The notes under the pieces: generated by a model
What the model saw: the letters and a program-made list of their open reading frames with translations, nothing else
What the model was told of the DNA's origin: nothing
The model's database searches: none
Part shown: positions 16,296 to 25,459 of the stretch, one piece after another
Position numbering within the stretch: the stretch's first letter is position 1
Layout of the letters: each line of letters begins with the position of its first letter
NCBI GenBank assembly: GCA_035646975.1
Contig: DASROJ010000117.1
Coordinates: 1 to 64,000 of the forward strand
Direction: 5' to 3'
DNA length: 64,000 nt
Source: DASROJ01 sp035646975
Lineage (GTDB): Bacteria > Acidobacteriota > Polarisedimenticolia > JACPZX01 > DASXTC01
Translations under genes and position numbers: made by a program

Positions 16296-16762
16296 GCGCC
16301 TCCTGCATCCGGAGAGGAGCTGCCGGCGCCACGAGCGCTCGTCATCGCGGAGAGGATCTCCGCTTCGGCGACCAGCTGGCCATCCACGTAGGCCTCGCCC
16401 CACATGCGGCAGACCTGTGACTTGAGCCGCAGGACTTTCAGCTCGTAGCGTATCTGGTCACCGGGGACCACCGGCCGTCGGAACCTGCACTTGTCGATGC
16501 CGGTGAAGTAGATCAGCTTGTCTTTGCGGTCGGGCATCGACGAGAGCAGCAGGGCAGCGCCGACCTGCGCCATCCCCTCCACGATCAGGACTCCGGGCAT
16601 GATCGGGATGCCCGGGAAATGACCCTGGAAAAAAGGCTCGTTGCCGCTGACGTTCTTGACCCCCACGGCCCGGGAATTCGTCTCGATCTCGAGAATCCGA
16701 TCCACCAGGAGGAACGGGTACCGGTGTGGCAGGATGTCCAGGATTTCTCTCATCTCCAGCAC
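16292..16762 (-). CDS. fabZ: 3-hydroxyacyl-ACP dehydratase FabZ
   Basis: FabZ dehydrates 3-hydroxyacyl-ACP in fatty acid elongation and competes with LpxA/LpxD for that substrate. The hot-dog fold carries the active-site pair H48 (in FFQGHFPG) and E62 (in VLIVEGMAQ). Other family landmarks are LPHRYPFLLVD at 11-21 and CRFRRPVVPGD at about 92-102. At 156 residues it is a little longer than average because of a Ser/Gly-rich tail. It lies 3 bases after lpxD and overlaps lpxA by four bases. Confidence 0.96.
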   Translation of the reverse strand: MLEMREILDILPHRYPFLLVDRILEIETNSRAVGVKNVSGNEPFFQGHFPGIPIMPGVLIVEGMAQVGAALLLSSMPDRKDKLIYFTGIDKCRFRRPVVPGDQIRYELKVLRLKSQVCRMWGEAYVDGQLVAEAEILSAMTSARGAGSSSPDAGGA

Positions 16763-16765
16763 GTG

Positions 16766-17803
16766 TCAGGCCTCCTTGTCCGGGTCGCCGCGCGCCGCTT
16801 CCAATCGCATCAGACGGCGCCTCAGTTCGGGCAGTCGCGCGAAGACCGCCATGGCGCGCTTCCAAAGACCGGCCTCGATCGCGGGGTGACCGATGACGAA
16901 CGCCCCGGCGGCGATGTCGTGAGTGACCGCCGACTTGGCTCCCACGATGACGCCATCGCCGATTTCGACGTGGCCCACCGCGCCTGACTGGCCGGCAAAC
17001 GTGACCCCCTTTCCGATCCGCGTGCTGCCGCTGATCCCCACCTGCGCGACCAGCAGGCTGTCCTCGCCGATCTGGACGTTATGACCGATCTGCACCAGGT
17101 TGTCGATCTTCGTCCCTCTGCCGATCACCGTGCTTCCGAAAGTCGCGCGGTCCACCGTGACATTGGCGCCTATCTCGACGTCGTCCCCGATCACGACGTT
17201 GCCAACCTGCGGAATCTTCCGGTGCCGGCCGCCATCCCGCGCAAAGCCGAACCCGTCGCTGCCGATTACCGCACCGGCGTGAATGATGACACGCCGGCCA
17301 ATCACGCACCCCTGGTAGACGACCACGTTCGGATGAAGCAGCGTGTCCTCTCCCAGGCTGACCCCATCGCCAACCATGACGCCGGACATCAGCACCGCGC
17401 GATCTCCGATGACGCAGCCCGATCCGATCACGGCGCCCGGCATCACGGTGATGTCCGTCCCCATCGTGCAGTTCCCGGCGACGACCGACAACGGGCTCAC
17501 CCCCGGTGGAGGACGCTTCGCCGGGTGGAAGATCTCGAGCAGCGCGGCCAGCGCGACATAGGGGTCGGCCACCACGAGCACTGTTTTTCCGGCCAGCTCG
17601 ACGCCGGGACCGACCACGACGGCGGCCGCGCGGGTCGCGCGGGCCTCCGTCAGGTACCGGGGGTTCGCCAGAAAGGTGAGATCTCCGGGCCCCGCGGTCT
17701 GGAGCGGCGCGATGCCGTCGATCGGGAGGTCCGGTTCTCCATGCACCACTCCGCCGAGTCGAGCGGCGAGATTCGCCAGTGTATGCCCGGACTCATGCTT
17801 CAT
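16766..17803 (-). CDS. lpxD: UDP-3-O-(3-hydroxyacyl)glucosamine N-acyltransferase
   Basis: LpxD adds the second, N-linked hydroxyacyl chain to UDP-acyl-glucosamine after LpxC deacetylation. 345 residues: an N-terminal uridine-binding domain (about 1-100, with [21 protein letters not shown]), a long hexapeptide beta-helix (about 105-305), the catalytic-histidine segment [14 protein letters not shown] and the GSDGFGFA turn, then a short helical C-terminus. It follows ompH with a 9-base gap, as in the common skp-lpxD-fabZ-lpxA cluster. Confidence 0.96.
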   Translation of the reverse strand: MKHESGHTLANLAARLGGVVHGEPDLPIDGIAPLQTAGPGDLTFLANPRYLTEARATRAAAVVVGPGVELAGKTVLVVADPYVALAALLEIFHPAKRPPPGVSPLSVVAGNCTMGTDITVMPGAVIGSGCVIGDRAVLMSGVMVGDGVSLGEDTLLHPNVVVYQGCVIGRRVIIHAGAVIGSDGFGFARDGGRHRKIPQVGNVVIGDDVEIGANVTVDRATFGSTVIGRGTKIDNLVQIGHNVQIGEDSLLVAQVGISGSTRIGKGVTFAGQSGAVGHVEIGDGVIVGAKSAVTHDIAAGAFVIGHPAIEAGLWKRAMAVFARLPELRRRLMRLEAARGDPDKEA

Positions 17804-17812
17804 CGGGACTCG

Positions 17813-18370
17813 TCAGGGACCCGGCGGCGCCGCCGCGGGCTGCGTGGACGCGTTGAACCGGACCAGTAGCTCATCGGTGATGTCGACCGCTCCCGCCGCA
17901 TAGTACATCGTGTTCTTCTCGAGGATGACCGTGAACCCCTTCTCGGGTCCGTATTTCATGATCACGTCCCGGAACATGCCGATCAGCCTCGCCTGCGCCC
18001 GGTTGGCGGCATCCTGGAACTCCGCTGTCGCATCGTCGTTGAGTCGCTCGTACTCCACGCGTTTGCGCTTGAGCTGGCGCGAGATTTCGTCCCGCTTGTC
18101 CTCGCTCAGACTGAGCTGCGCATTCAGGAGCTGATCCTGCAAACCCTTGATCTCCTTTTCCTTGGCGTCGATGGCGGCCGCCTTGGAGTTTCGGAGCTTT
18201 TCGAGGTCCGCCTTGAGCCGCTTCCCCTCTCCGCTTTCATTGAGAACCTTGTCCTGGTTCACCACGCCGATTTTCACCGGCGCGGCCGCGGTCTGGGCAA
18301 TCGCCGTGGCGGGCCCCGGACCCGGGCACAGTAGCAGCAATCCGAGCAACGGGAATACCGTTCTTCTCAC
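17813..18370 (-). CDS. OmpH/Skp family periplasmic chaperone
   Basis: 185 residues with a signal peptide (about 1-26), then a first strand VKIGVVNQDKVLN and a long coiled coil (GEGKRLKADLEKLRNSKAAAIDAKEKEI ..., about 50-125). That is the Skp tentacle arrangement, with a C-terminal strand FTVILEKNTMYYAAGAVDIT. Skp trimers hold unfolded outer-membrane proteins for BamA. It is followed by lpxD and preceded by bamA, the expected order. A possible own promoter overlaps the end of bamA. Confidence 0.9.
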   Translation of the reverse strand: MRRTVFPLLGLLLLCPGPGPATAIAQTAAAPVKIGVVNQDKVLNESGEGKRLKADLEKLRNSKAAAIDAKEKEIKGLQDQLLNAQLSLSEDKRDEISRQLKRKRVEYERLNDDATAEFQDAANRAQARLIGMFRDVIMKYGPEKGFTVILEKNTMYYAAGAVDITDELLVRFNASTQPAAAPPGP

Positions 18371-18458
18371 TCTTGTGACTCCTTCGTAAGCGTCGGTGTT
18401 GGTGGATGACCTTGCCCTGGCAACTCCGCCGGTCAGGATCCTGGCCGAACGCGCCCCG

Positions 18459-18488
18459 ATTGTAGCGCGTTCCGGCTTCGCAGGTCAG
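18459..18488 (-). promoter_or_regulatory. Possible promoter upstream of ompH, overlapping the bamA stop
   Basis: On the minus strand CTGACC, 18 bases, TACAAT. The -10 matches five of six positions. Transcription would begin near 18452, about 80 bases before ompH. This would allow ompH-lpxD-fabZ-lpxA to be expressed apart from bamA. The -35 is only moderate. Confidence 0.35.
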
Positions 18489-20902
18489 AAGGTGGTGCCG
18501 ATGGAGAAGAGGAAGGACTTGGTGTCCTCGTGTCCGGTCGTGTTGAAGGTCTGGCCATAGATCAACCGGAGCGGCGCGCCGAACACGGGCAGGAAGAACC
18601 GGATTTCCACGCCCGCATCGCCACGGAAATCGGCGACCCTGAACGGCTCCCACTCGGCGTAGGCATTGCCTGCATCGACATAGACCACGAAGTCCACCGG
18701 CTGGGACAGCGGAACGACGTACTCCAGGTTCAGCAGGGCCTTCTTCGTGCCACCGATGACACGGCTGGGCACGCCCAGCCTCGCGCGATTGTGCCGCTGG
18801 CCGAACGGTGGAGGCGGGCAGTCGTCGAGGTTCTGCACGGCGCCACGGTTGTCGCCGAAGTTGCACAGGAATCCCTCGGGGCCCACCGAGCGCGTGCTGT
18901 AATTGCGCAGGCTCCGTTCGCCGCCGAGAAAATAGCGTTCGAAGGTCGGCAGCAGATCTCCGCCCAGGGGCTTCGCGTAGCCGACCTCACCGTGAACGGC
19001 GAGAAAGGTGTTCTTGAACATCGGAATGTAGTACTGAAACTCGCTCTGCGGCTTGATGAAGGAATTCTGGCCTCCCAGCACCCCGCCGGCGTACTCCCCG
19101 GAGAAAAAGAACTGGAAGCCGCGCGAAGGCCGGAAGAAATTGTTCCGCGTATCGTAGCTGTAGTACGGGCGAAGGCTGGTCGTCGTCGTGGTGCTCGCAA
19201 GCCCGGAGGTCGGCGAATAGTAGGTCGTTTCATGGAGAAGGCTCAAACTGGCGTTCTGGAAGTTGCCCAGGCGCCTGCCGAATGTCACGCTGCCCCCGTT
19301 GCCGCTGGTCGTGAACCCGACATAGTCGGTGTCCCGGCGATAGATGGAGAACCCTGCCGTGATGGGCCGATCGAGGAAATAGGGTTCGGTGAAGCTGATC
19401 TGGTAGCGGCTGGAAATGGCCCCGACCTGCGCGTTGATCGTGACGAGATCTCCGCGTCCCAGGAAGTTCCTCGTCGAGTAGGAGGTCGCGAAGAATCCCC
19501 CGTCGAGACCCGAGTAGCCACCGCCGAGCTGCAGCTCGCTGCGCCGGGGCTCCGTGCCCGCCACGGAGACCTTGAGCTTGTTCGTCCCCTCCACCGGGGT
19601 GATCGACGGCTCGCCGCTGAGCTGGAAGTAACCGAGCTGGGAAATGCGCCGCAGCCCGAGCCGGAACAGGGTCAGGTCGAACAGATCCCCCTCTTTGACC
19701 GGTATCTCGCGGCGCAGAACGAAGTCCCGGGTCGTGTTGTTGCCGGCGAACTCGATCCGGTCGAGGTAGTACTGCTTGTCCTCGTTTATCTTGACCGTGA
19801 TGTCGGCCGTCGCGTCGGGGTGCCGATCCAGCAACCGGTTCGTGGAGACGTAGAAATACCCCTTCTGGCCATACTTCGCGTCGATGAAGGACAGGCCGGT
19901 CTTGACCGTCGACTCGTTGAGCACCTGGCCCTTCTTCAGCGGCATCAGCCGGATGAGCTCCTCGGAGGTGAACACGGTGTTTCCCTGGACCTTGACCTCT
20001 CCGACCTTGTACTGCTGGCCCTCGGTGATCTTCTGCTCGATGGCGACCCACTTGCGGGACTTGCCCGGCTTGGAGGAGGTCTTCTCCTCGACCAGCTTGA
20101 CGTCGGCGGGCGGCATGTTCACATCGATGTAGCCGTTGTCGTTGTAGAGCTTTTCGACTTCCCGCAGGTCGGTGTCGTACTTGAGAGGATGATAGATGTC
20201 CTTCTGCTTGAAACGGCTGAACAACCCGTGCTCGCGGGTGTTCTTCAGCGTCTTTTTCAGGCGCCGCGAGGGGAACACCTTGTTGCCGACGAACTTGATC
20301 GATCGGATGCGTGTCTTGGCGCCTTCCTGGATCTTGAAAAAGACCTCGACGTTGCCATTGCCGCTGACGGCGTTCTTGGTCTCGGCATGCACCTCGGCGT
20401 CGAGATACCCCTTCTGGTTCAGGAGCGTCTTGATCGCCTCTTCCGCCTTCTTCAGGACGTTGTAGTCCACCGGCTCACCGATCGCGATCTGCGCGTTGTG
20501 CGACTTGAGGGCGTCCTCGATCTGGGTCTCTGCGACCACCTTGCTCTGGTCATACTTGAGCGAGTTCACCACGGGCTTCTCGGCGACGTGCACGATGATG
20601 GCCTTTCCCCCTTCGGCGTCTCGCGATTCGATCGACAGGTCGCTGAAAAGGCCACGGGCCCAGATTCTCTTGAACTCTTCCTTCAGGACGGCCTCGTCGT
20701 AGGGATCTCCCTCCTTGACCGTCATGAGATGAAGCACCGCCTCCGACGAGATGCGCTGATTGCCCGTGATGATGACGCGCACGATCTTCGGAGAACCCTC
20801 CGCCGCGGCGGACCAGGTGAGCCTCGGAGCGAGGCTGAGAAGAATGAACGCCGGCATCCAGAAGGCCAGAAGACTGCGCAGGGTGCGGGTGCAGCGCAAC
20901 AC
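18485..20902 (-). CDS. bamA: Outer-membrane protein assembly factor BamA
   Basis: BamA folds beta-barrel proteins into the outer membrane. From the GTG at 20902 the product has 805 residues: a signal peptide (LLAFWMPAFILLSLAPRLTWSAAA), five POTRA domains (about 35-430, e.g. KIVRVIITGNQRISSEAVLHLM and VKVQGNTVFTSEELIRLMPLKKGQVL) and an Omp85 barrel with FFLGGERSLRNYSTRSVGP. It ends in phenylalanine (IGTTF), the usual barrel signature. A longer reading from 20971 overlaps clpC by 41 bases and would bury the signal peptide, so I reject it. GGAGG precedes the GTG by about 11 bases. Confidence 0.94.
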   Translation of the reverse strand: MLRCTRTLRSLLAFWMPAFILLSLAPRLTWSAAAEGSPKIVRVIITGNQRISSEAVLHLMTVKEGDPYDEAVLKEEFKRIWARGLFSDLSIESRDAEGGKAIIVHVAEKPVVNSLKYDQSKVVAETQIEDALKSHNAQIAIGEPVDYNVLKKAEEAIKTLLNQKGYLDAEVHAETKNAVSGNGNVEVFFKIQEGAKTRIRSIKFVGNKVFPSRRLKKTLKNTREHGLFSRFKQKDIYHPLKYDTDLREVEKLYNDNGYIDVNMPPADVKLVEEKTSSKPGKSRKWVAIEQKITEGQQYKVGEVKVQGNTVFTSEELIRLMPLKKGQVLNESTVKTGLSFIDAKYGQKGYFYVSTNRLLDRHPDATADITVKINEDKQYYLDRIEFAGNNTTRDFVLRREIPVKEGDLFDLTLFRLGLRRISQLGYFQLSGEPSITPVEGTNKLKVSVAGTEPRRSELQLGGGYSGLDGGFFATSYSTRNFLGRGDLVTINAQVGAISSRYQISFTEPYFLDRPITAGFSIYRRDTDYVGFTTSGNGGSVTFGRRLGNFQNASLSLLHETTYYSPTSGLASTTTTTSLRPYYSYDTRNNFFRPSRGFQFFFSGEYAGGVLGGQNSFIKPQSEFQYYIPMFKNTFLAVHGEVGYAKPLGGDLLPTFERYFLGGERSLRNYSTRSVGPEGFLCNFGDNRGAVQNLDDCPPPPFGQRHNRARLGVPSRVIGGTKKALLNLEYVVPLSQPVDFVVYVDAGNAYAEWEPFRVADFRGDAGVEIRFFLPVFGAPLRLIYGQTFNTTGHEDTKSFLFSIGTTF

Positions 20903-20930
20903 TACCTCAGTGACCTCCAGCGACCGGGAG

Positions 20931-23357
20931 CTAGGTGGCCAGGTTGAATTCGGGGGCTTCCCTGAAGGCAAGGCGATCGCCTTCGAGGAAAACCTCCACG
21001 TGACTGCTGCCGGGGAATTTGCCTTGAATCAGGTTTTCGGAGAGGGCGTCCTCGATATATCTCTGGATGGCCCTGCGAAGCGGCCTCGCCCCATAGGAGC
21101 GCTCCCCCGAAGTCGCCTTCAGGAGCCATTGGTAGGCTTCCGGGGTAAGAGAAATCTCGAGATTGCGCGTTTTCAGTGTTTCGTTGAGCCGCTTGATCAT
21201 CAGTGCGCTTATCTGCAGCAGGTCACTTTCATCCAGCGCGTCGAAAACGATGATTTCATCGATCCTGTTGAGGAACTCGGGACTGAGCGTCCGCTTGACG
21301 TCCTGCATGACCGATTCGCGCTGCCTGGCGTTGTCCTTGGGATCTCCCTTGGTCAGGAAGCCCGGAGCCTTGTCACGCTCGATGTTGCTCGACCCGATGT
21401 TGGAGGTCATGATGACAAGGGTGTTCTTGAAGTCCACCACGTCGCCATAGGCGTCGGTGAGCTGCCCGTCCTCGAATACCTGCAGCAGGATGTTCAGCAC
21501 GTCGGGGTGCGCCTTTTCAATCTCGTCGAGCAGAATGACGCTGTAGGGCTTTCTCTTGATCCGCTCGGTGAGCTGCCCACCCTCCTCGTGCCCGACGTAT
21601 CCGGGCGGCGAGCCTATCATCTTGGCGATGGCGTGCTTTTCCATGTACTCCGACATGTCGAAGCGCACCAGGGCTGTCTCGTTGCCGAACAGGAACGCCG
21701 CCAGCGTGCGGGCGACCTCGGTCTTTCCGACGCCGGTCGGGCCGAGAAAAATGAACGAGCCCATCGGCCTGAGCGGACTCTTGAGTCCCGCGCGCGAGCG
21801 CCGGATGGCACGGGAAAGCGCCGAGATGGCGGAGTGCTGCCCGACGATCCGCTCGTGCAGGAACTCCTCCATCTTCATGAGCTTTTCCATTTCTTCTTTT
21901 TCGACGGTGGCCAGCGGGATGCCCGTCCATCGCGAGATGACGTCTTCGATATCAGCCTTGTCGACCTCGAGGATCATCTGGCCCTCGTCCTCGCACTTCC
22001 TGCGCAGATCCTCGAACTGACGCCGAAGGGTCATCTCTTCATCGTGATGGCGCACGGCGCGCTCGAAATCCTTGCGCGCCAGGGCCCGTTTCATGTTGCG
22101 TGTGGCCTCCTTGAGCCGTGTCTCGACCTGCCGCACCTCCTGGTACGAGGTCCGCTTCTTGAGTTTGACCCGCGCTCCGGCCTCGTCGATGACATCGATC
22201 GCCTTGTCGGGCAGGAAACGATCGGTGATGTAGCGGCTCGACAGGTAGACGGAGCTGGTGAGCGAATCGTCGGTGTAGCGCACCTGGTGGAACCGCTCGT
22301 AGCGGTCCTTGATGCCCCGAAGGATCTCGATGGTTTCGTCTTCTGTCGGCGGGATGATCTTGATGGCCTGGAACCGGCGCACCAGCGCCCGGTCCTTCTC
22401 GATGTACTTGTGGTAGTCGCGCGGGGTGGTCGCACCGATGCACTGCACCTCTCCGCGCGAAAGGGCGGGCTTGAGGATGTTCGCCGCATCGAGCGAGCCT
22501 TCAGCCGACCCTGCGCCGATCAGCGAGTGGATTTCGTCGATGAAGATGATGATGTCCTCGGAGCCCGTCAGCTCGCTGATGATCCCCTTGAGCCTTTCCT
22601 CGAACTGGCCGCGGTACTTGGTGCCGGCGACGATTAGAGAGAGATCCAGGGCCAGGATCCGCTTGTCCACCAGCGACGGTGGCACGTTGCCTTCGACGAT
22701 CCGCTGCGCGAGCCCTTCGACGATGGCTGTCTTTCCCACACCCGGCTCGCCGAGCAGCACGGGATTGTTCTTGCGACGCCGCGAGAGAATCTGCACGACG
22801 CGCTCCAGCTCGTTTTCCCGGCCGATCAACGGGTCGAACATGCCGCTTTCCGCCATTGCCGAGAGGTCCTGGGAAAACTCGTTCAGAAAAGGTGTTTCGC
22901 GCTTTTTCTTCGGCACGCCGCGTTTCTTCAGGATGGCGATGGCGTCCTCGCGAACGGCATACAGCTCCATCCCCTTTTCCTGCAGCACGCGCGCCGCGGC
23001 GGAGTGCTCGACGCGGAGCAGGCCCAGCAGGATGTGTTCCGTTCCCACGTACGAGTGGAGCAGACGGTTGGCCTCCTCCTCCGCGTAGGTGAGGGCTTTC
23101 TTGGTCTCCTCGCTGAACGGGATTTCCACCGAGGTCGAGATCTTCTCGCGCGATGGGCCGATTTCCTCGAGCTCCGTGCGCAGCATCTCGATGGCGATGT
23201 TCGAGCGCTGGAACAGCTCGCGCGTGATCTCTTCGCCTTCCTTCAGAAGGCCCAGCAGAAGATGCTCGGTCCCGATGACCCGGCTGCCCATCTGGCTCGC
23301 CTCGTAGCGAGCGAGGAACAGGACCCGCTTGGCCTTTTCAGTGAACTTTTCGAACAT
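20931..23357 (-). CDS. clpC: ATP-dependent Clp protease ATP-binding subunit ClpC
   Basis: ClpC is a Hsp100 unfoldase that feeds substrates to ClpP. 808 residues: two N-terminal Clp repeats (1-150), first AAA+ module with Walker A GEPGVGKT at 203-210 and IIFIDEIHSL, a central coiled/UVR-like region (about 420-470), second AAA+ module with Walker A GPTGVGKT, then the C-terminal D2-small domain. The central region is short, which fits ClpC rather than ClpB. Its place between lolD and bamA is unusual; it is a cytoplasmic quality-control gene in an envelope run. A GC-rich 18-bp repeat precedes the ATG. No CIRCE or CtsR-type operator is seen. Confidence 0.95.
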   Translation of the reverse strand: MFEKFTEKAKRVLFLARYEASQMGSRVIGTEHLLLGLLKEGEEITRELFQRSNIAIEMLRTELEEIGPSREKISTSVEIPFSEETKKALTYAEEEANRLLHSYVGTEHILLGLLRVEHSAAARVLQEKGMELYAVREDAIAILKKRGVPKKKRETPFLNEFSQDLSAMAESGMFDPLIGRENELERVVQILSRRRKNNPVLLGEPGVGKTAIVEGLAQRIVEGNVPPSLVDKRILALDLSLIVAGTKYRGQFEERLKGIISELTGSEDIIIFIDEIHSLIGAGSAEGSLDAANILKPALSRGEVQCIGATTPRDYHKYIEKDRALVRRFQAIKIIPPTEDETIEILRGIKDRYERFHQVRYTDDSLTSSVYLSSRYITDRFLPDKAIDVIDEAGARVKLKKRTSYQEVRQVETRLKEATRNMKRALARKDFERAVRHHDEEMTLRRQFEDLRRKCEDEGQMILEVDKADIEDVISRWTGIPLATVEKEEMEKLMKMEEFLHERIVGQHSAISALSRAIRRSRAGLKSPLRPMGSFIFLGPTGVGKTEVARTLAAFLFGNETALVRFDMSEYMEKHAIAKMIGSPPGYVGHEEGGQLTERIKRKPYSVILLDEIEKAHPDVLNILLQVFEDGQLTDAYGDVVDFKNTLVIMTSNIGSSNIERDKAPGFLTKGDPKDNARQRESVMQDVKRTLSPEFLNRIDEIIVFDALDESDLLQISALMIKRLNETLKTRNLEISLTPEAYQWLLKATSGERSYGARPLRRAIQRYIEDALSENLIQGKFPGSSHVEVFLEGDRLAFREAPEFNLAT

Positions 23358-23370
23358 TGCGCCGTCCCCT

Positions 23371-23412
23371 CATACCCCTCGTACCCCGCATACCACTCGT
23401 GCCCCGCATACC
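23371..23412. repeat. About 2.3 tandem copies of an 18-bp unit upstream of clpC
   Basis: Read on the minus strand, the unit GGTATGCGGGGCACGAGT at 23412-23395 is followed by a copy with three changes at 23394-23377 and a partial third copy from 23376. It lies 14 bases upstream of the clpC ATG. Further upstream, a 13-mer (TGACGCTAGAATG-like) occurs twice at 23439-23451 and 23468-23480 with one mismatch. Confidence 0.75.
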
Positions 23413-23477
23413 TCTCATGATGTCTGCCTCGCGCCCCGCATTCTAGCGTCAGCGGGAGCGCGGGGGCCATTGTAGCG

Positions 23478-24194
23478 TCATGGCCGCGCCATTTCCTGCT
23501 TCGGCGGGTGCCAGTGTGTCGCCGGTGTCAGGATTCCCTCCCTGAGCTGGAGAATCCGGTCGCATCCCAGCGCCAGCCGCTCGTTGTGCGTCGCCACCAC
23601 CACGGCCAGTTGTCGGGTCCTCTGGACCGACCGCATCACTTCGAAGACCCGCCACGCGGTTGCTGGATCGAGGTTTCCCGTCGGTTCATCGGCAAGAACG
23701 AGAGCGCTGGCGGTCATCAGAGCCCGCGCGATGGCCACCCGCTGCTGTTCGCCACCCGAAAGCTGCGCCGGCAGGTGGGCCGCGCGCTCCGCCACTCCCA
23801 GCTCCTCGAGCAGCCTGGCCGCCGCAGTCTCGGTGGCCGACGGCGGCCGCCCCCCGATCAGCCCGGCAATCATCACGTTTTCGAGCGCCGTGAACTCGGG
23901 AAGCAGGTTGTGGAACTGGAAGACGAAACCAATCTCATGGTTCCTGAAGCGCGCCAGCTCGTCCGGTGTCCTTCCGAAGACCTCCTCTCCATCGAAAAGG
24001 TACGAGCCTCCGTCCGGCCGGTCAAGAGCGCCCAGGATGTGGAGCAGGGTGCTCTTGCCCACCCCGGATTCCCCGACAATCGCGACCATCTCGCCACGAG
24101 CCACCTCGAGATCCAGGCCGCGCAGGACCGGCAGGGCCTTGCCGCCGGCCCGATACGACCGGGTCAACCCGACGGCGCGCAGCAGGTCACTCAT
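23478..24194 (-). CDS. lolD: Lipoprotein-releasing ABC transporter ATPase LolD-like
   Basis: 238 residues from the ATG at 24194, which overlaps the permease stop by eight bases. It shows Walker A GESGVGKS (about 39-46), Q-loop FVFQFHNLLPEF, signature LSGGEQQRVAIARAL, Walker B VLADEPTGNLD and the H-loop histidine in VVATHNERLAL. This is the MacB/LolD clade, which works with FtsX-type permeases. Adjacent to a LolC/E-type permease, it is most likely the LolD subunit that energises release of lipoproteins toward the outer membrane. A longer start at 24341 adds 49 unrelated residues. Confidence 0.88.
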   Translation of the reverse strand: MSDLLRAVGLTRSYRAGGKALPVLRGLDLEVARGEMVAIVGESGVGKSTLLHILGALDRPDGGSYLFDGEEVFGRTPDELARFRNHEIGFVFQFHNLLPEFTALENVMIAGLIGGRPPSATETAAARLLEELGVAERAAHLPAQLSGGEQQRVAIARALMTASALVLADEPTGNLDPATAWRVFEVMRSVQRTRQLAVVVATHNERLALGCDRILQLREGILTPATHWHPPKQEMARP

Positions 24195-25449
24195 AACGCA
24201 GCGCTTCCACGGGATCCAGCCGGGAAGCCTTCCAGGCCGGGTAGATCGTCGCGATGAAAGACACCAGCAGCGAGGTCGCGGCCACGAGAGTGAAGTCGAC
24301 GGGCCGGACCTGGAACGGGACATACGGGATGAAGTAGACATCGGCGGGAAGCGGCACCAGCCGGTATGTGTCCAGGATCCAGGCCGTTCCCAGTCCGATG
24401 GCGCACCCCGAGAACGTACCGGTGAGCCCGATCAGGACGCCCTGTGCGATGAATATCAACATGATGCTGCGCGAGGTGGCTCCCATCGAAAGAAGGGTCC
24501 CGATGTCCCGGACCTTCTCCATCACCATGAGGATCAGCGTCGAGACGATGTTCAGCGCCGCCACGACGACGATGAGCCCGATGACGAGGAATGTCAGCAG
24601 CTTCTCGGTCCTGAGCGCCGCAAAGAAGGTCCTGTTCATCTCCACCATGTCGGTCACCGGGTGCGCCTCGCCCACGGCCGCCGCGACCAGGCGGCGCGCC
24701 GCGTCAATCGATTCGACATCGGCCACACGCACTTCGATGACCGTGGCGATCTCGCCCACGCCGAAGAGCCTTCGGGCCGCCGCCAGGGAACAGTACGCCC
24801 ACGTGGCATCGTAGTCGTAGAATCCCGAGTCGATGATCCCCGCGACTTCGAACACACGGCTGCGCGGGCGGATGTCCCACGGCGACATCCTGACTTGCCC
24901 GACGATGACGCGCACCCGATCGCCCATCTCCACGCCCAGCGTGCGCGCCAGGTCCTTGCCCAGGGCAATCCGGTCGCCTCCGGAAAGCTCCGAGCCAAGC
25001 TCGTCGAGCTTGCCGGCGGTGAAACGCGAGGCCACCTCGGTTACCCGGGCTTCAGCCGCGGGGTCCACTCCCTTGAGAAACACCGCCGTGCCCCCGGGGT
25101 TCAGCTCCGAGGTCATCAGCCCCTTTTCGAAGAGCACCGGAGCGGTGGCTTCCACGCCTGGCACCCTCCGGATCGTCTTTTCAAGCGCCGCGTAATCCTC
25201 CATTCCCTCGCTGCCGGGACTGGCGAACACGGTGACATGCGCGTTGGCGCCGAGGATCCGCTCCCGGATGTCCTGGTGGATGCCGGTGGCCAGCGACAGC
25301 CCGATGATGAGCGCCGCGACGCCCACCGCGACCCCCAGCACCGAAATGGTCGTGATGATGGTGATGAAGGTCTGCTTGCGCCGCGTGGTGAGATAGCGCA
25401 AGGCCAGGAAGATCTCGTAGCGGTTCATCGGGAGTCGGCTGGGTTTCAT
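24187..25449 (-). CDS. Lipoprotein-releasing ABC transporter permease LolC/LolE-like
   Basis: 420 residues from the ATG at 25449 (or 413 from the ATG at 25428). The four-helix FtsX/MacB permease plan is clear. A first membrane helix (about 30-60, KQTFITIITTISVLGVAVGVA) is followed by a periplasmic domain of about 200 residues, then three helices (LLTFLVIGLIVVVAALNIVSTLI, IMLIFIAQGVLIGLTG, VDFTLVAATSLLVSFIATIYPA). It ends in PAWKASRLDPVEALRYE, the hallmark of LolC/LolE. Only one permease gene is present, as in bacteria with a single LolF-type subunit. Confidence 0.88.
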   Translation of the reverse strand: MKPSRLPMNRYEIFLALRYLTTRRKQTFITIITTISVLGVAVGVAALIIGLSLATGIHQDIRERILGANAHVTVFASPGSEGMEDYAALEKTIRRVPGVEATAPVLFEKGLMTSELNPGGTAVFLKGVDPAAEARVTEVASRFTAGKLDELGSELSGGDRIALGKDLARTLGVEMGDRVRVIVGQVRMSPWDIRPRSRVFEVAGIIDSGFYDYDATWAYCSLAAARRLFGVGEIATVIEVRVADVESIDAARRLVAAAVGEAHPVTDMVEMNRTFFAALRTEKLLTFLVIGLIVVVAALNIVSTLILMVMEKVRDIGTLLSMGATSRSIMLIFIAQGVLIGLTGTFSGCAIGLGTAWILDTYRLVPLPADVYFIPYVPFQVRPVDFTLVAATSLLVSFIATIYPAWKASRLDPVEALRYE

Positions 25450-25459
25450 CGCGATAGAC

